Origin: RGIG8709 sp045537065 | GTDB lineage: Bacteria > Bacillota > Clostridia > Monoglobales > Monoglobaceae | DNA: 19,930 nucleotides | Reading direction: 5' to 3' | Assembly (NCBI GenBank): GCA_045537065.1 | Contig: JAZSOT010000002.1 | Span: forward strand, 1 to 19,930 | Part shown: positions 13,892 to 19,930 of the stretch, in pieces | How positions within the stretch are numbered: the stretch's first letter is position 1 | Layout of the letters: every line of letters begins with the position of its first letter | Notes under the pieces: generated by a model | Database searches by the model: none | Told to the model about the DNA's origin: nothing | Seen by the model: the letters and a program-made list of their open reading frames with translations, nothing else | Made by a program: the position numbers and the translations under genes

Positions 13892-15238
13892 TTATGCCTT
13901 TTGATTTCTCATTTTTATTTTTGCAATTTTGATATGTTGAACAGGATGCTGTCCTGCAGGACAAATATATGAACAAGAGCCGCATTCAACACATTCACTG
14001 ACGCCTAGTCTTTCAAGCGTTTCAAAGTCGTCATTTTCCGCAGCATTCTTTAACACGTTAGGGAGAAGAATCATAGGACAAGCCTTAACACATTTTCCGC
14101 ATCTGAGACAAGCCTCCGAACCCGTAAGATTTGGCACATCGTCGCAAAGAGCAAGAACCCCTGATGTTGCCTTAATAACTGGTACATCGACATCATATAA
14201 CGAAATCCCCATCATAGGTCCACCCATAACAACTTTTTTCGGTTCCTTTGTTAAACCTCCGGCTTTTTCCAAAAGATATGAAATAGGTGTTCCTATTCTC
14301 ACCCTGAAATTTGACGGATTTTTAACACAATCTCCATCAATGGTAACAATTCTTTTGATTAAGGGCATTCCATTCACAGCTCTATGTATTGCGGCACAAC
14401 TGTCGATATTATGAACAGACGCTCCGACATCTTTTGGAAGTTTACCCTTTGGAATACGAATATTTGTGATAGCATAAACAAGATGTTTTTCTGAACCTTG
14501 AGGATATTTAACCTTTAGAGGAACAACAATAATTTCACAATCTTCTTCCTTTTTTGCATACTCTCTCATAAGCTCTATTGCATCAGGTTTGTTTTTCTCA
14601 ATGGCAATATAGCCTTTTTTTATTCCAAAAATCTTCATTAGAATTTTTAGCCCGCCAATTATCTCCTCCGGTGTTTCAAGCATTGCTCTATGGTCGGAAG
14701 ATAAATGAGGTTCGCATTCTGCACCATTAATGATAATATACTCTATTTTTTTATCGGGAGCAGGGGCAACCTTAACATGTGTAGGAAATGTTGCACCACC
14801 CATACCAACAATTCCCGCGTCCTTTATAACATCTACAAGCTCATTAACACTAAGTTTTTCGTAATCTAAAGTTTTCATTTCCGGGTCATTAGTATATAAT
14901 CTGTCATTTTCTATAATAACAGACTGTACCATAGCACCATTCGGATGAAGCTTTTGTTCTATAGATAAAACCTTACCCGAAACAGAAGAATGAACATTTG
15001 CTGACATAAATCCCTGAGCCTCACCTATCTTTTGCCCAACTAACACCTCATCACCAACATCAACACAAGGAATAGCCGGAGCACCTAAATGCTGAGACAT
15101 AGGAAAAACAAGCACATCCGGTGCATCAAGATCAACTATTGGTTTGTGGTTTGTCCATAATTTTTTTGTATCAGGATGAACCCCGCCGGGAAAAGTATGT
15201 AAAATCTTTCCAAAATCAAACAATTTGTTAAATTTCAT
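13892..15238 (-). CDS. rnfC: Rnf complex subunit RnfC (NADH-binding, iron-sulfur)
   Basis: Peripheral cytoplasmic subunit of Rnf where NAD+ is reduced, 448 residues. It has the N-terminal RnfC barrel-sandwich region (FPGGVHPDTKKLW), the glycine-rich FMN/NADH region DAGIVGMGGATFPTHVK and INGAECEPHLSSDHRAM, a SLBB-like stretch, and two C-terminal [4Fe-4S] motifs CLRCGKCVKAC (377-387) and CVECGSCSYIC (416-426). First gene of the rnfCDGEAB operon, with its own promoter 38 nt upstream of the ATG. Bacteria with this complex couple ferredoxin oxidation to H+ or Na+ export; which ion is used cannot be told here. Confidence 0.96.
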   Translation of the reverse strand: MKFNKLFDFGKILHTFPGGVHPDTKKLWTNHKPIVDLDAPDVLVFPMSQHLGAPAIPCVDVGDEVLVGQKIGEAQGFMSANVHSSVSGKVLSIEQKLHPNGAMVQSVIIENDRLYTNDPEMKTLDYEKLSVNELVDVIKDAGIVGMGGATFPTHVKVAPAPDKKIEYIIINGAECEPHLSSDHRAMLETPEEIIGGLKILMKIFGIKKGYIAIEKNKPDAIELMREYAKKEEDCEIIVVPLKVKYPQGSEKHLVYAITNIRIPKGKLPKDVGASVHNIDSCAAIHRAVNGMPLIKRIVTIDGDCVKNPSNFRVRIGTPISYLLEKAGGLTKEPKKVVMGGPMMGISLYDVDVPVIKATSGVLALCDDVPNLTGSEACLRCGKCVKACPMILLPNVLKNAAENDDFETLERLGVSECVECGSCSYICPAGQHPVQHIKIAKIKMRNQKA

Positions 15239-15275
15239 TTCATAAAAACCTTTCCAAAATTTTATCTACGTTAAG

Positions 15276-15304
15276 ATTATATACTAAATTCTATGCAATT
15301 GCAA
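15276..15304 (-). promoter_or_regulatory. Promoter of the rnf operon
   Basis: TTGCAA (-35, 15299-15304), 17-bp spacer, TATAAT (-10, 15276-15281) on the minus strand. The leader to the rnfC ATG is only about 30 nt. Transcription of rnf therefore need not depend on the oxidoreductase operon upstream. Confidence 0.8.
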
Positions 15305-15326
15305 CGATAGATATTTTTTTAACAAT

Positions 15327-15363
15327 AAAAAACGAACAAATCAATTTGATTTGTCCGCTTTTT
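15327..15363 (-). terminator. Intrinsic terminator after the 2-oxoacid oxidoreductase operon
   Basis: Arms 15327-15343 and 15347-15363 pair over 17 positions with a 3-nt loop; two pairs near the base are G-U wobbles on the minus strand. The 3' arm ends in a run of six T on the minus strand. It begins 3 nt after the stop of the gamma-subunit gene. Confidence 0.85.
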
Positions 15364-15366
15364 ATT

Positions 15367-15897
15367 TTAATAATTATACCCTAGTTCTATAGCTTTTAGA
15401 TTTAAATCAAGTAAATTAGCTTTCTTTGCTGGAACAATCTTTTCCATAGCAACTTTAACATTCTCATAAGGAATAACAGCAGAATGCTTAATCAAATGAC
15501 CTATCATAATCATATTAGCAAGACCTGATAAGTTATTTTCATTTGCAAGCTGAGTTGCAGGAATATAGAAAGTTTCCACATCATCTCTTTCCACTTTTCT
15601 GTCTATCAAAGAACTGTCAATATAAATCTGTCCGCCTTTTGCTGTCTCATTTTCGTATTTATCAAGAGAGGGAAGATTCATTGCGATTAAAATATCCGGA
15701 TTAAGTACAATAGGTGAGCCGATAGGTTCATCGCTTAAAATGATACTGCAATTTGCAGTTCCGCCTCTCATTTCCGGTCCGTATGACGGAAGCCAACTAA
15801 CTTCTTTATCTTCAAGTAACCCCTCATAAGCTAAGAATTTCCCTGAAAACAATATGCCCTGTCCGCCAAAGCCGGCAATAAGTATCTGTTTATTCAT
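15367..15897 (-). CDS. 2-oxoacid:ferredoxin oxidoreductase, gamma subunit
   Basis: Gamma (KorC/VorA-like) subunit of a four-subunit thiamine-diphosphate 2-oxoacid:ferredoxin oxidoreductase. The 176-residue protein begins QILIAGFGGQGILFSGKFLAYEGLL and has SWLPSYGPEMRGGTANCSIILSD, both hallmarks of the family. Full-length for a stand-alone gamma subunit. The ATG at 15897 has AAGGA upstream. It is last in the operon, 39 nt after the beta subunit, and is followed immediately by the intrinsic terminator. Confidence 0.93.
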   Translation of the reverse strand: MNKQILIAGFGGQGILFSGKFLAYEGLLEDKEVSWLPSYGPEMRGGTANCSIILSDEPIGSPIVLNPDILIAMNLPSLDKYENETAKGGQIYIDSSLIDRKVERDDVETFYIPATQLANENNLSGLANMIMIGHLIKHSAVIPYENVKVAMEKIVPAKKANLLDLNLKAIELGYNY

Positions 15898-15936
15898 AAT
15901 ATCAATCCTTTCTTAAAAAAGTAAGTTTTATGCTTA

Positions 15937-16677
15937 TTATTCAGCATACTTATCCTTATATACTCCAAGAGGATAATAAGGAAGCATATTTTCTTCAAGC
16001 CATTCAAGAGCCTTAACAGGAGTTAATCCCCAGTTTGTAGGACAAGTTGAAACAACCTCAACAAGAGAGAAACCTTTGCCCTCTATCTGATTTTTAAATG
16101 CTTTCATAATAGCTTTTTTTGCATTCTTAATATTTTTAACATTATTAACTGCAACTCTTTCAAGATATGTCGCACCATCGACCTGTGAAAGCATTTCGCA
16201 CACCTTAACAGGAAGACCAACTGAATTTACATCTCTTCCATAAGGAGAGGTCTGAGTTACCTGTCCTGGAAGTGTTGTAGGAGCCATCTGTCCCCCGGTC
16301 ATTCCGTATATTGCATTATTAACGAAAATAATAGTAATATTTTCGCCTCTTGCAGCCGAATGAACGGTTTCAGCAGTACCAATAGCAGCAAGGTCTCCAT
16401 CACCCTGATATGTAAATACAATATTATTCGGGTCTGAGCGTTTAACCCCTGTTGCAACAGCCGGTGCCCTTCCGTGAGCTGCTTCAATCATATCACAAGC
16501 AAAATAATTATAAGCAAAAACTGAACATCCAACCGGTGCAACACCGATTGTTCTGCCCTCTATACCAAGTTCATCTATTACTTCAGCAACAAGTCTGTGA
16601 ATAATACCATGAGTACAACCGGGGCAATAATGAAGAACAGTATCAGTAAGAGCCTTTGGTTTTTCAAATACTACCAT
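15937..16677 (-). CDS. 2-oxoacid:ferredoxin oxidoreductase, beta subunit (TPP-binding)
   Basis: Beta subunit holding thiamine diphosphate, where the 2-oxoacid is decarboxylated and passed to CoA. The 246 residues include HYCPGCTHGIIHRL (17-30) with cluster-type cysteines, and the TPP motif running from GDGDLAAIG (92-100) to the paired asparagines at 120-121, then YGMTGGQMAPTT. Its start overlaps the alpha subunit stop by one base (TAATG), so the two are coupled and probably made in equal amounts. Size and motifs agree with KorB/VorC-type proteins rather than with the larger fused pyruvate enzyme. Confidence 0.94.
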   Translation of the reverse strand: MVVFEKPKALTDTVLHYCPGCTHGIIHRLVAEVIDELGIEGRTIGVAPVGCSVFAYNYFACDMIEAAHGRAPAVATGVKRSDPNNIVFTYQGDGDLAAIGTAETVHSAARGENITIIFVNNAIYGMTGGQMAPTTLPGQVTQTSPYGRDVNSVGLPVKVCEMLSQVDGATYLERVAVNNVKNIKNAKKAIMKAFKNQIEGKGFSLVEVVSTCPTNWGLTPVKALEWLEENMLPYYPLGVYKDKYAE

Positions 16678-17744
16678 TACTTTGCACCTCCTATTTTATC
16701 AGCTTCATAAATTTTATCAAGAACATTATTTGTTGTTGGAATCATACCGCCTGTGCGATTACAAAGAAGAACAGGCTTTTTACATTTTGTTGCAAGCTCA
16801 ACATCTTCAATAAGCTGTCCCATTGAAAGTTCAACAGAAATAAACGCTTTCACTTTATCAGCAGCAGCAAGCAGTGCTTTTTTCGGGAATGGCCAAAGAG
16901 TAATTGGTCTTATCATACCAACCTTAACTCCTGCCTTTCTCGCTTCGTCAATAGCATTTTTAGAAACACGTGATGCAATACCGAATGCAACAATACAGAT
17001 TTCTGCATCTTCCATTCTGTATTCTTCATACATAACCTCATTTTCTTCTATTAACTTATATTTTTCATATCTCTTAAAGTTTTCAATCTCAAGTTCTTCA
17101 GGTTTTAAGAAAAGAGAATTTATAACATTATGTTCTCTTTCGCATTTTGTACCTGTTACAGCCCAAGATTTATCATATTCTTTAATTTCACCCATATCAA
17201 GGCTAACAGGCTCCATCATCTGACCCATTGTTCCATCTGCTAAAATCATTGAAGTCATACGGTATTTATCTGCAAGATCAAACCCTTTAAAAGTCAAAGA
17301 AACCATTTCCTGAACAGATGCAGGCGCTAAAACAAGCATATGGAAATCGCCATGCGCTGCACCTCTTGTTGCTTGGAAATAATCCGCCTGAGATGGCTGA
17401 ATACCGCCAAGACCCGGGCCACCTCTCTGAACATTAACTATTAAAGCAGGCAAATCACATCCCGCAAGATATGAAAGTCCTTCCCCTTTTAGTGATATAC
17501 CGGGACTTGAGCTTGATGTCATAACTCTTTTACCTGTTGATGCAACTCCCAAAACCATATTTATAGCGGCAATTTCACTTTCAGCCTGAAGAAAAACACC
17601 GCCAATTTTAGGCATCTTTTTTGACATATATGCCGCAACCTCTGTCTGAGGTGTAATAGGATAACCAAAGTAATGACGACAACCTGCCATAATAGCAGCC
17701 TCTGCCATAGCTTCGTTACCTTTCATTAACACTTTTTCTGACAT
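16677..17744 (-). CDS. 2-oxoacid:ferredoxin oxidoreductase, alpha subunit (VorB/KorA-like)
   Basis: Alpha subunit of the 2-oxoacid:ferredoxin oxidoreductase, 355 residues, carrying the pyrimidine-binding and transketolase-C-like domains. Visible: MKGNEAMAEAAIMAGCRHYFGYPITPQTEV near the N terminus, the FLQAESEIAAINMVLGVASTGKRVMTSSSSPGISL segment, VQRGGPGLGGIQPSQADYF, and the C-terminal domain beginning ICIVAFGIASRVSKNAIDEA. Proteins of this form are usually named VorB (3-methyl-2-oxobutanoate dehydrogenase) or KorA (2-oxoglutarate). The presence of a branched-chain aminotransferase in the same operon favours branched-chain 2-oxoacids, but the specificity is inferred. The ATG at 17744 has GGGAGG upstream; 16 nt separate it from the ferredoxin subunit. 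Confidence 0.94.
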   Translation of the reverse strand: MSEKVLMKGNEAMAEAAIMAGCRHYFGYPITPQTEVAAYMSKKMPKIGGVFLQAESEIAAINMVLGVASTGKRVMTSSSSPGISLKGEGLSYLAGCDLPALIVNVQRGGPGLGGIQPSQADYFQATRGAAHGDFHMLVLAPASVQEMVSLTFKGFDLADKYRMTSMILADGTMGQMMEPVSLDMGEIKEYDKSWAVTGTKCEREHNVINSLFLKPEELEIENFKRYEKYKLIEENEVMYEEYRMEDAEICIVAFGIASRVSKNAIDEARKAGVKVGMIRPITLWPFPKKALLAAADKVKAFISVELSMGQLIEDVELATKCKKPVLLCNRTGGMIPTTNNVLDKIYEADKIGGAK

Positions 17745-17760
17745 TTTAAAGCCTCCCTTT

Positions 17761-17967
17761 CTATTTTTCTACTGTAATAACGCAATCAGGACACATAGTT
17801 GCACAAAAAGCACAACCAATACATTCGTCCTGCTTTTCAACCCCTGCAGGATGATATCCTTTTGCGTTAATCTTATCTTCACGAAGTTCAACTATTTTTT
17901 TAGGACATGCACCAACACATAGTCCACAGCCTTTACATAAATTTTCGTTAAATGTAACTTTAGCCAT
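17761..17967 (-). CDS. 2-oxoacid:ferredoxin oxidoreductase, delta (ferredoxin-like) subunit
   Basis: A 68-residue ferredoxin-like subunit with two [4Fe-4S] cluster motifs: CKGCGLCVGAC (11-21) and CIGCAFCATMC (49-59). It carries electrons out of the oxidoreductase to soluble ferredoxin. Position directly before the alpha subunit is standard for Kor/Vor operons. The ATG at 17967 has a GAAAGG site upstream. Both motifs are complete. Confidence 0.94.
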   Translation of the reverse strand: MAKVTFNENLCKGCGLCVGACPKKIVELREDKINAKGYHPAGVEKQDECIGCAFCATMCPDCVITVEK

Positions 17968-17995
17968 AAAAAACCATACCTTTCAGTAAAAATTT

Positions 17996-18667
17996 TTATA
18001 TTCTGTCTTCCCAGTTAACATATATATTAATTGGAAAGAGATTATCGATTTTTCCGGATAAACAATCAAAAAGGTCCTTTTTAACCGTTGTCATATAAAC
18101 TGGAAGTCCTGTCAACTTTGAAACATCATCAGCGTAAGACAAAGAGCTTAAAACATCTTCCTCTGTTGTTTCAGGTCCAAGATTTGAATTATTCACAATA
18201 CCGGTAAACTTAAGTCCCCCTGCCTCTTCTATTTCACGCATAATCTCAAGGACATCCTGAGCACACCTTGTCTGAGGTCTATACTTATTTATAACAAGAA
18301 GCATATTGTAATTATTCTCTTCTTTAATTCTCGGACTATATCTCCCAAGAGCAAGAGCCCCTCTATCGTCTCCGCCTATATCAACAACAGCAGCAACATC
18401 TTTATCTTCCGTAACAGAATAAATTTCCGAAGGAAGTGCAGGTACATCAACATTTGTATTCGCATAATCGGAAGAAATAAGTTTTATACCATTTTCCTTT
18501 AAGATTTCCTCACTATCTTTTGTCCTGAAATAAGGATTAACAATGTCTATATCGGCAATTTTAACATTTTCAAAAACATTCTTAATTTTAATAGCAAAAT
18601 TAACCGCAATATTTGTTTTACCGCTTCCATAGTGTCCGGCAAAGAGAGTTATTCTTTTATAATCCAT
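17996..18667 (-). CDS. ParA/MinD/CobQ-like P-loop ATPase of unknown function
   Basis: A 223-residue protein with the P-loop GHYGSGKTN (11-19), the KIADIDIVNPYFRTKDS segment and VVDIGGDDRGALALG, resembling the SIMIBI class (MinD/ParA/CobQ). The P-loop is GxxGSGKT and lacks the deviant lysine (KGGxGK) of true ParA proteins, so it is not a partition protein. No cysteine pair for scaffolding iron-sulfur clusters (the CPxC of Mrp/NBP35 proteins) is visible. It overlaps ilvE by one base (TAATG) and precedes the iron-sulfur subunits by 28 nt, so it is firmly inside this operon. A role in assembling or activating the oxidoreductase is an inference. I do not know a characterised function. Confidence 0.8.
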   Translation of the reverse strand: MDYKRITLFAGHYGSGKTNIAVNFAIKIKNVFENVKIADIDIVNPYFRTKDSEEILKENGIKLISSDYANTNVDVPALPSEIYSVTEDKDVAAVVDIGGDDRGALALGRYSPRIKEENNYNMLLVINKYRPQTRCAQDVLEIMREIEEAGGLKFTGIVNNSNLGPETTEEDVLSSLSYADDVSKLTGLPVYMTTVKKDLFDCLSGKIDNLFPINIYVNWEDRI

Positions 18668-19731
18668 TAAAGTTCAACCACCCAGCCGAACTTATCTTCA
18701 ACAGTTCCGCCCTGAATACCGGTTACTATGTCATAAATTTTCTGACTTACAGGGCCTATATTTCCACCGTTAATTTCCATAACCTCATCACCATATCTAA
18801 GCTTACCTACAGGAGAAATAACAGCAGCAGTACCCGTTCCGAATACTTCTTCAAGTTTACCTGTTTTCTGAGCTTCAATAAGTTCATCAACAGAAATTTT
18901 TCTCTCTTCAACATCTAGACCCCAGCTCTTACATAGGTTAATAACAGAATCTCTTGTTATACCGGGAAGAATACTTCCATTAAGCATAGGAGTAACAATC
19001 TTGCCATCTATTTTAAAGAAAATATTCATAGCTCCAACTTCTTCTATGTATTTTCTTTCAACACCGTCAAGCCATAAAACCTGAGAATAACCATCATCAT
19101 GAGCCTTAACCTGACCTGCAAGAGATGCTGCATAGTTACCGCCTGTTTTAGCAAATCCCATACCGCCTCTTACAGCTCTTACATATTCATCTTCAATCCA
19201 GATTCCAACAGGAGCAAGCCCGCTTGAATAATAAGCTCCGCTAGGTGAAAGTATTATAATAAACAAATATGTTTTTGAAGGAGCAACCCCCAAAAATTCA
19301 TCTGTTGCAATAATAAAAGGTCTAATGTAAAGTGATGTTCCGGGAGCAGTTGGAATCCAGTCCTCATCAACCTTTACAACCGCCTTAACAGCTTCTACAA
19401 AATATTCTTCTGGAAGCTCGGGAATACAAAGTCTTTTATTTGTTGCATTGGTTCTCTTTGCATTCATATCAGGTCTGAAAAGTCTTGCATTTCCATCAGC
19501 ACCTCTATACGCCTTTAACCCTTCAAACATTTCCTGTCCGTAATGAAATACCATTGCAGAAGGAGCAAGAGAAATATTTTCATAAGGAACAATCCTTGCA
19601 TCATGCCAGCCTTTACCCTCAGTATAATTCATAACAAACATATGATCTGTAAAAATCTTACCAAAGCCAAGATTTGATGAGTCCGGCTTTGCCTTTGGAC
19701 TTTTAGTTTTTTCAATTTTAATATTAAGCAT
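18667..19731 (-). CDS. ilvE: Branched-chain amino acid aminotransferase
   Basis: Fold-type IV PLP aminotransferase (EC 2.6.1.42) that exchanges amino groups between leucine, isoleucine or valine and 2-oxoglutarate. The 354-residue length matches the longer BCAT form. Typical segments: FHYGQEMFEGLKAYRGADG (62-80), RLFRPDMNAKRTNAT, and the PLP-lysine region GGMGFAKTGGNYAASLAGQ with K195, then VFGTGTAAVISPVG near the C terminus. The ATG at 19731 has GGAGGG. It is the first gene of the operon with the ferredoxin oxidoreductase, so here it may work in degradation of branched-chain amino acids, or with reductive synthesis, rather than only in ordinary biosynthesis. No T-box is seen in the short leader. 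Confidence 0.95.
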   Translation of the reverse strand: MLNIKIEKTKSPKAKPDSSNLGFGKIFTDHMFVMNYTEGKGWHDARIVPYENISLAPSAMVFHYGQEMFEGLKAYRGADGNARLFRPDMNAKRTNATNKRLCIPELPEEYFVEAVKAVVKVDEDWIPTAPGTSLYIRPFIIATDEFLGVAPSKTYLFIIILSPSGAYYSSGLAPVGIWIEDEYVRAVRGGMGFAKTGGNYAASLAGQVKAHDDGYSQVLWLDGVERKYIEEVGAMNIFFKIDGKIVTPMLNGSILPGITRDSVINLCKSWGLDVEERKISVDELIEAQKTGKLEEVFGTGTAAVISPVGKLRYGDEVMEINGGNIGPVSQKIYDIVTGIQGGTVEDKFGWVVEL

Positions 19732-19754
19732 ATCTTACCCTCCATTTATTTCAG

Positions 19755-19770
19755 GCAGTTTATCAACTGC
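19755..19770. other. Short hairpin in the ilvE leader
   Basis: A perfect 6-bp stem (GCAGTT/AACTGC) with a 4-nt loop. On the plus strand six T follow, but the only evident transcript here is from the minus strand, where the hairpin lies in the 5' leader about 25 nt upstream of the start. It is too small for a T-box or known riboswitch. Its function is not known. Confidence 0.35.
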
Positions 19771-19815
19771 TTTTTTAAAAATTATGTTTACACATCACCT
19801 TAACTTTATCATATT

Positions 19816-19844
19816 ATAATACAGTTTTTTTGTCGATTTGTCAA
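19816..19844 (-). promoter_or_regulatory. Promoter of the ilvE-ATPase-oxidoreductase operon
   Basis: TTGACA (-35, 19839-19844), 17-bp spacer, TATTAT (-10, 19816-19821) on the minus strand. The predicted leader is about 78 nt. Native sequence extends only to 19902, so upstream control elements may be missing. Confidence 0.8.
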
Positions 19845-19902
19845 TGAATTTTTGCGATTTTTCCTCATTTTTTTCAAGAAAAAATAAAATTTAATTACAT
19901 AT

Positions 19903-19930
19903 AAGTCGGATCGTAGCCATGTCGTTCTGT
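19903..19930 (+). other. Sequencing adapter remnant (MGI/DNBSEQ read-2 adapter)
   Basis: The final 28 bases begin AAGTCGGATCGTAGCCATGT and match the first 28 bases of the adapter found in reverse orientation at the left end. The resulting apparent terminal inverted repeat is technical, not a transposon end. Confidence 0.95.

Noticed and set aside
10316..15238. Na+-translocating NADH:quinone oxidoreductase (Nqr) instead of Rnf
   Set aside because: RnfB with its multi-cluster ferredoxin-like domain and an RnfC with two [4Fe-4S] motifs are present, NqrF and NqrA are absent, and the gene order is rnfCDGEAB.
17996..18667. Plasmid or chromosome partition protein ParA
   Set aside because: The P-loop lacks the signature lysine of ParA/MinD, there is no ParB or centromere-like repeat nearby, and it is inside a metabolic operon.
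19732..19902. T-box riboswitch before ilvE
   Set aside because: The leader from the predicted start is about 78 nt, too short for a T-box, and no T-box-like sequence or terminator/antiterminator pair is present.

Overview
The window is AT-rich bacterial DNA. It looks like a low-GC anaerobic Firmicute (Clostridia, probably a gut or other anoxic-habitat metagenome contig): strong GGAGG-type ribosome binding sites, consensus TTGACA/TATAAT promoters, an Rnf complex in the clostridial order C-D-G-E-A-B, and a four-subunit ferredoxin-dependent 2-oxoacid oxidoreductase. Both ends are not genomic: 1-35 and 19903-19930 match the MGI/DNBSEQ read-2 adapter in opposite orientations, so the real sequence is about 36-19902 and the cysteinyl-tRNA synthetase gene at the left end is cut off there.

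All genes but one lie on the minus strand, so transcription runs from high to low coordinates. Right block (19844 to 15327): a consensus promoter drives ilvE, a ParA/MinD-like P-loop ATPase and the four subunits of a 2-oxoacid:ferredoxin oxidoreductase (VOR/KOR type), ending in an intrinsic terminator. A second promoter at 15276-15304 then drives rnfCDGEAB, which ends at a bidirectional terminator (10279-10311) shared with the convergent plus-strand araC-type gene. Read together: the aminotransferase makes branched-chain 2-oxoacids, the oxidoreductase turns them into acyl-CoA and reduced ferredoxin, and Rnf uses the ferredoxin to reduce NAD+ while pumping ions.

Middle block (10259 to 4027): an AraC-family regulator on the plus strand is divergent from a minus-strand sugar cluster: DegT-family aminotransferase, Gfo/Idh/MocA dehydrogenase, PIG-L/LmbE deacetylase, a NagB-like sugar-phosphate isomerase/deaminase with an altered catalytic motif, and a DUF4432 mutarotase-like protein. 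No transporter or kinase is present. The set suggests amino-sugar or aminocyclitol conversion, but the substrate cannot be read from the sequence; this is the least described part of the window. The aminotransferase reading frame is broken near its 5' end (one missing base at about 9049-9079).

Left block (4013 to 36): rpsO, pnp, cysE and cysS. rpsO has a perfect consensus promoter and a leader that can fold as an H-type pseudoknot next to the Shine-Dalgarno, which suggests S15 autoregulation. pnp has a long hairpin leader reminiscent of the RNase III/PNPase autoregulation leader in enterobacteria. No tRNA, rRNA, CRISPR array, insertion sequence or phage gene was seen.
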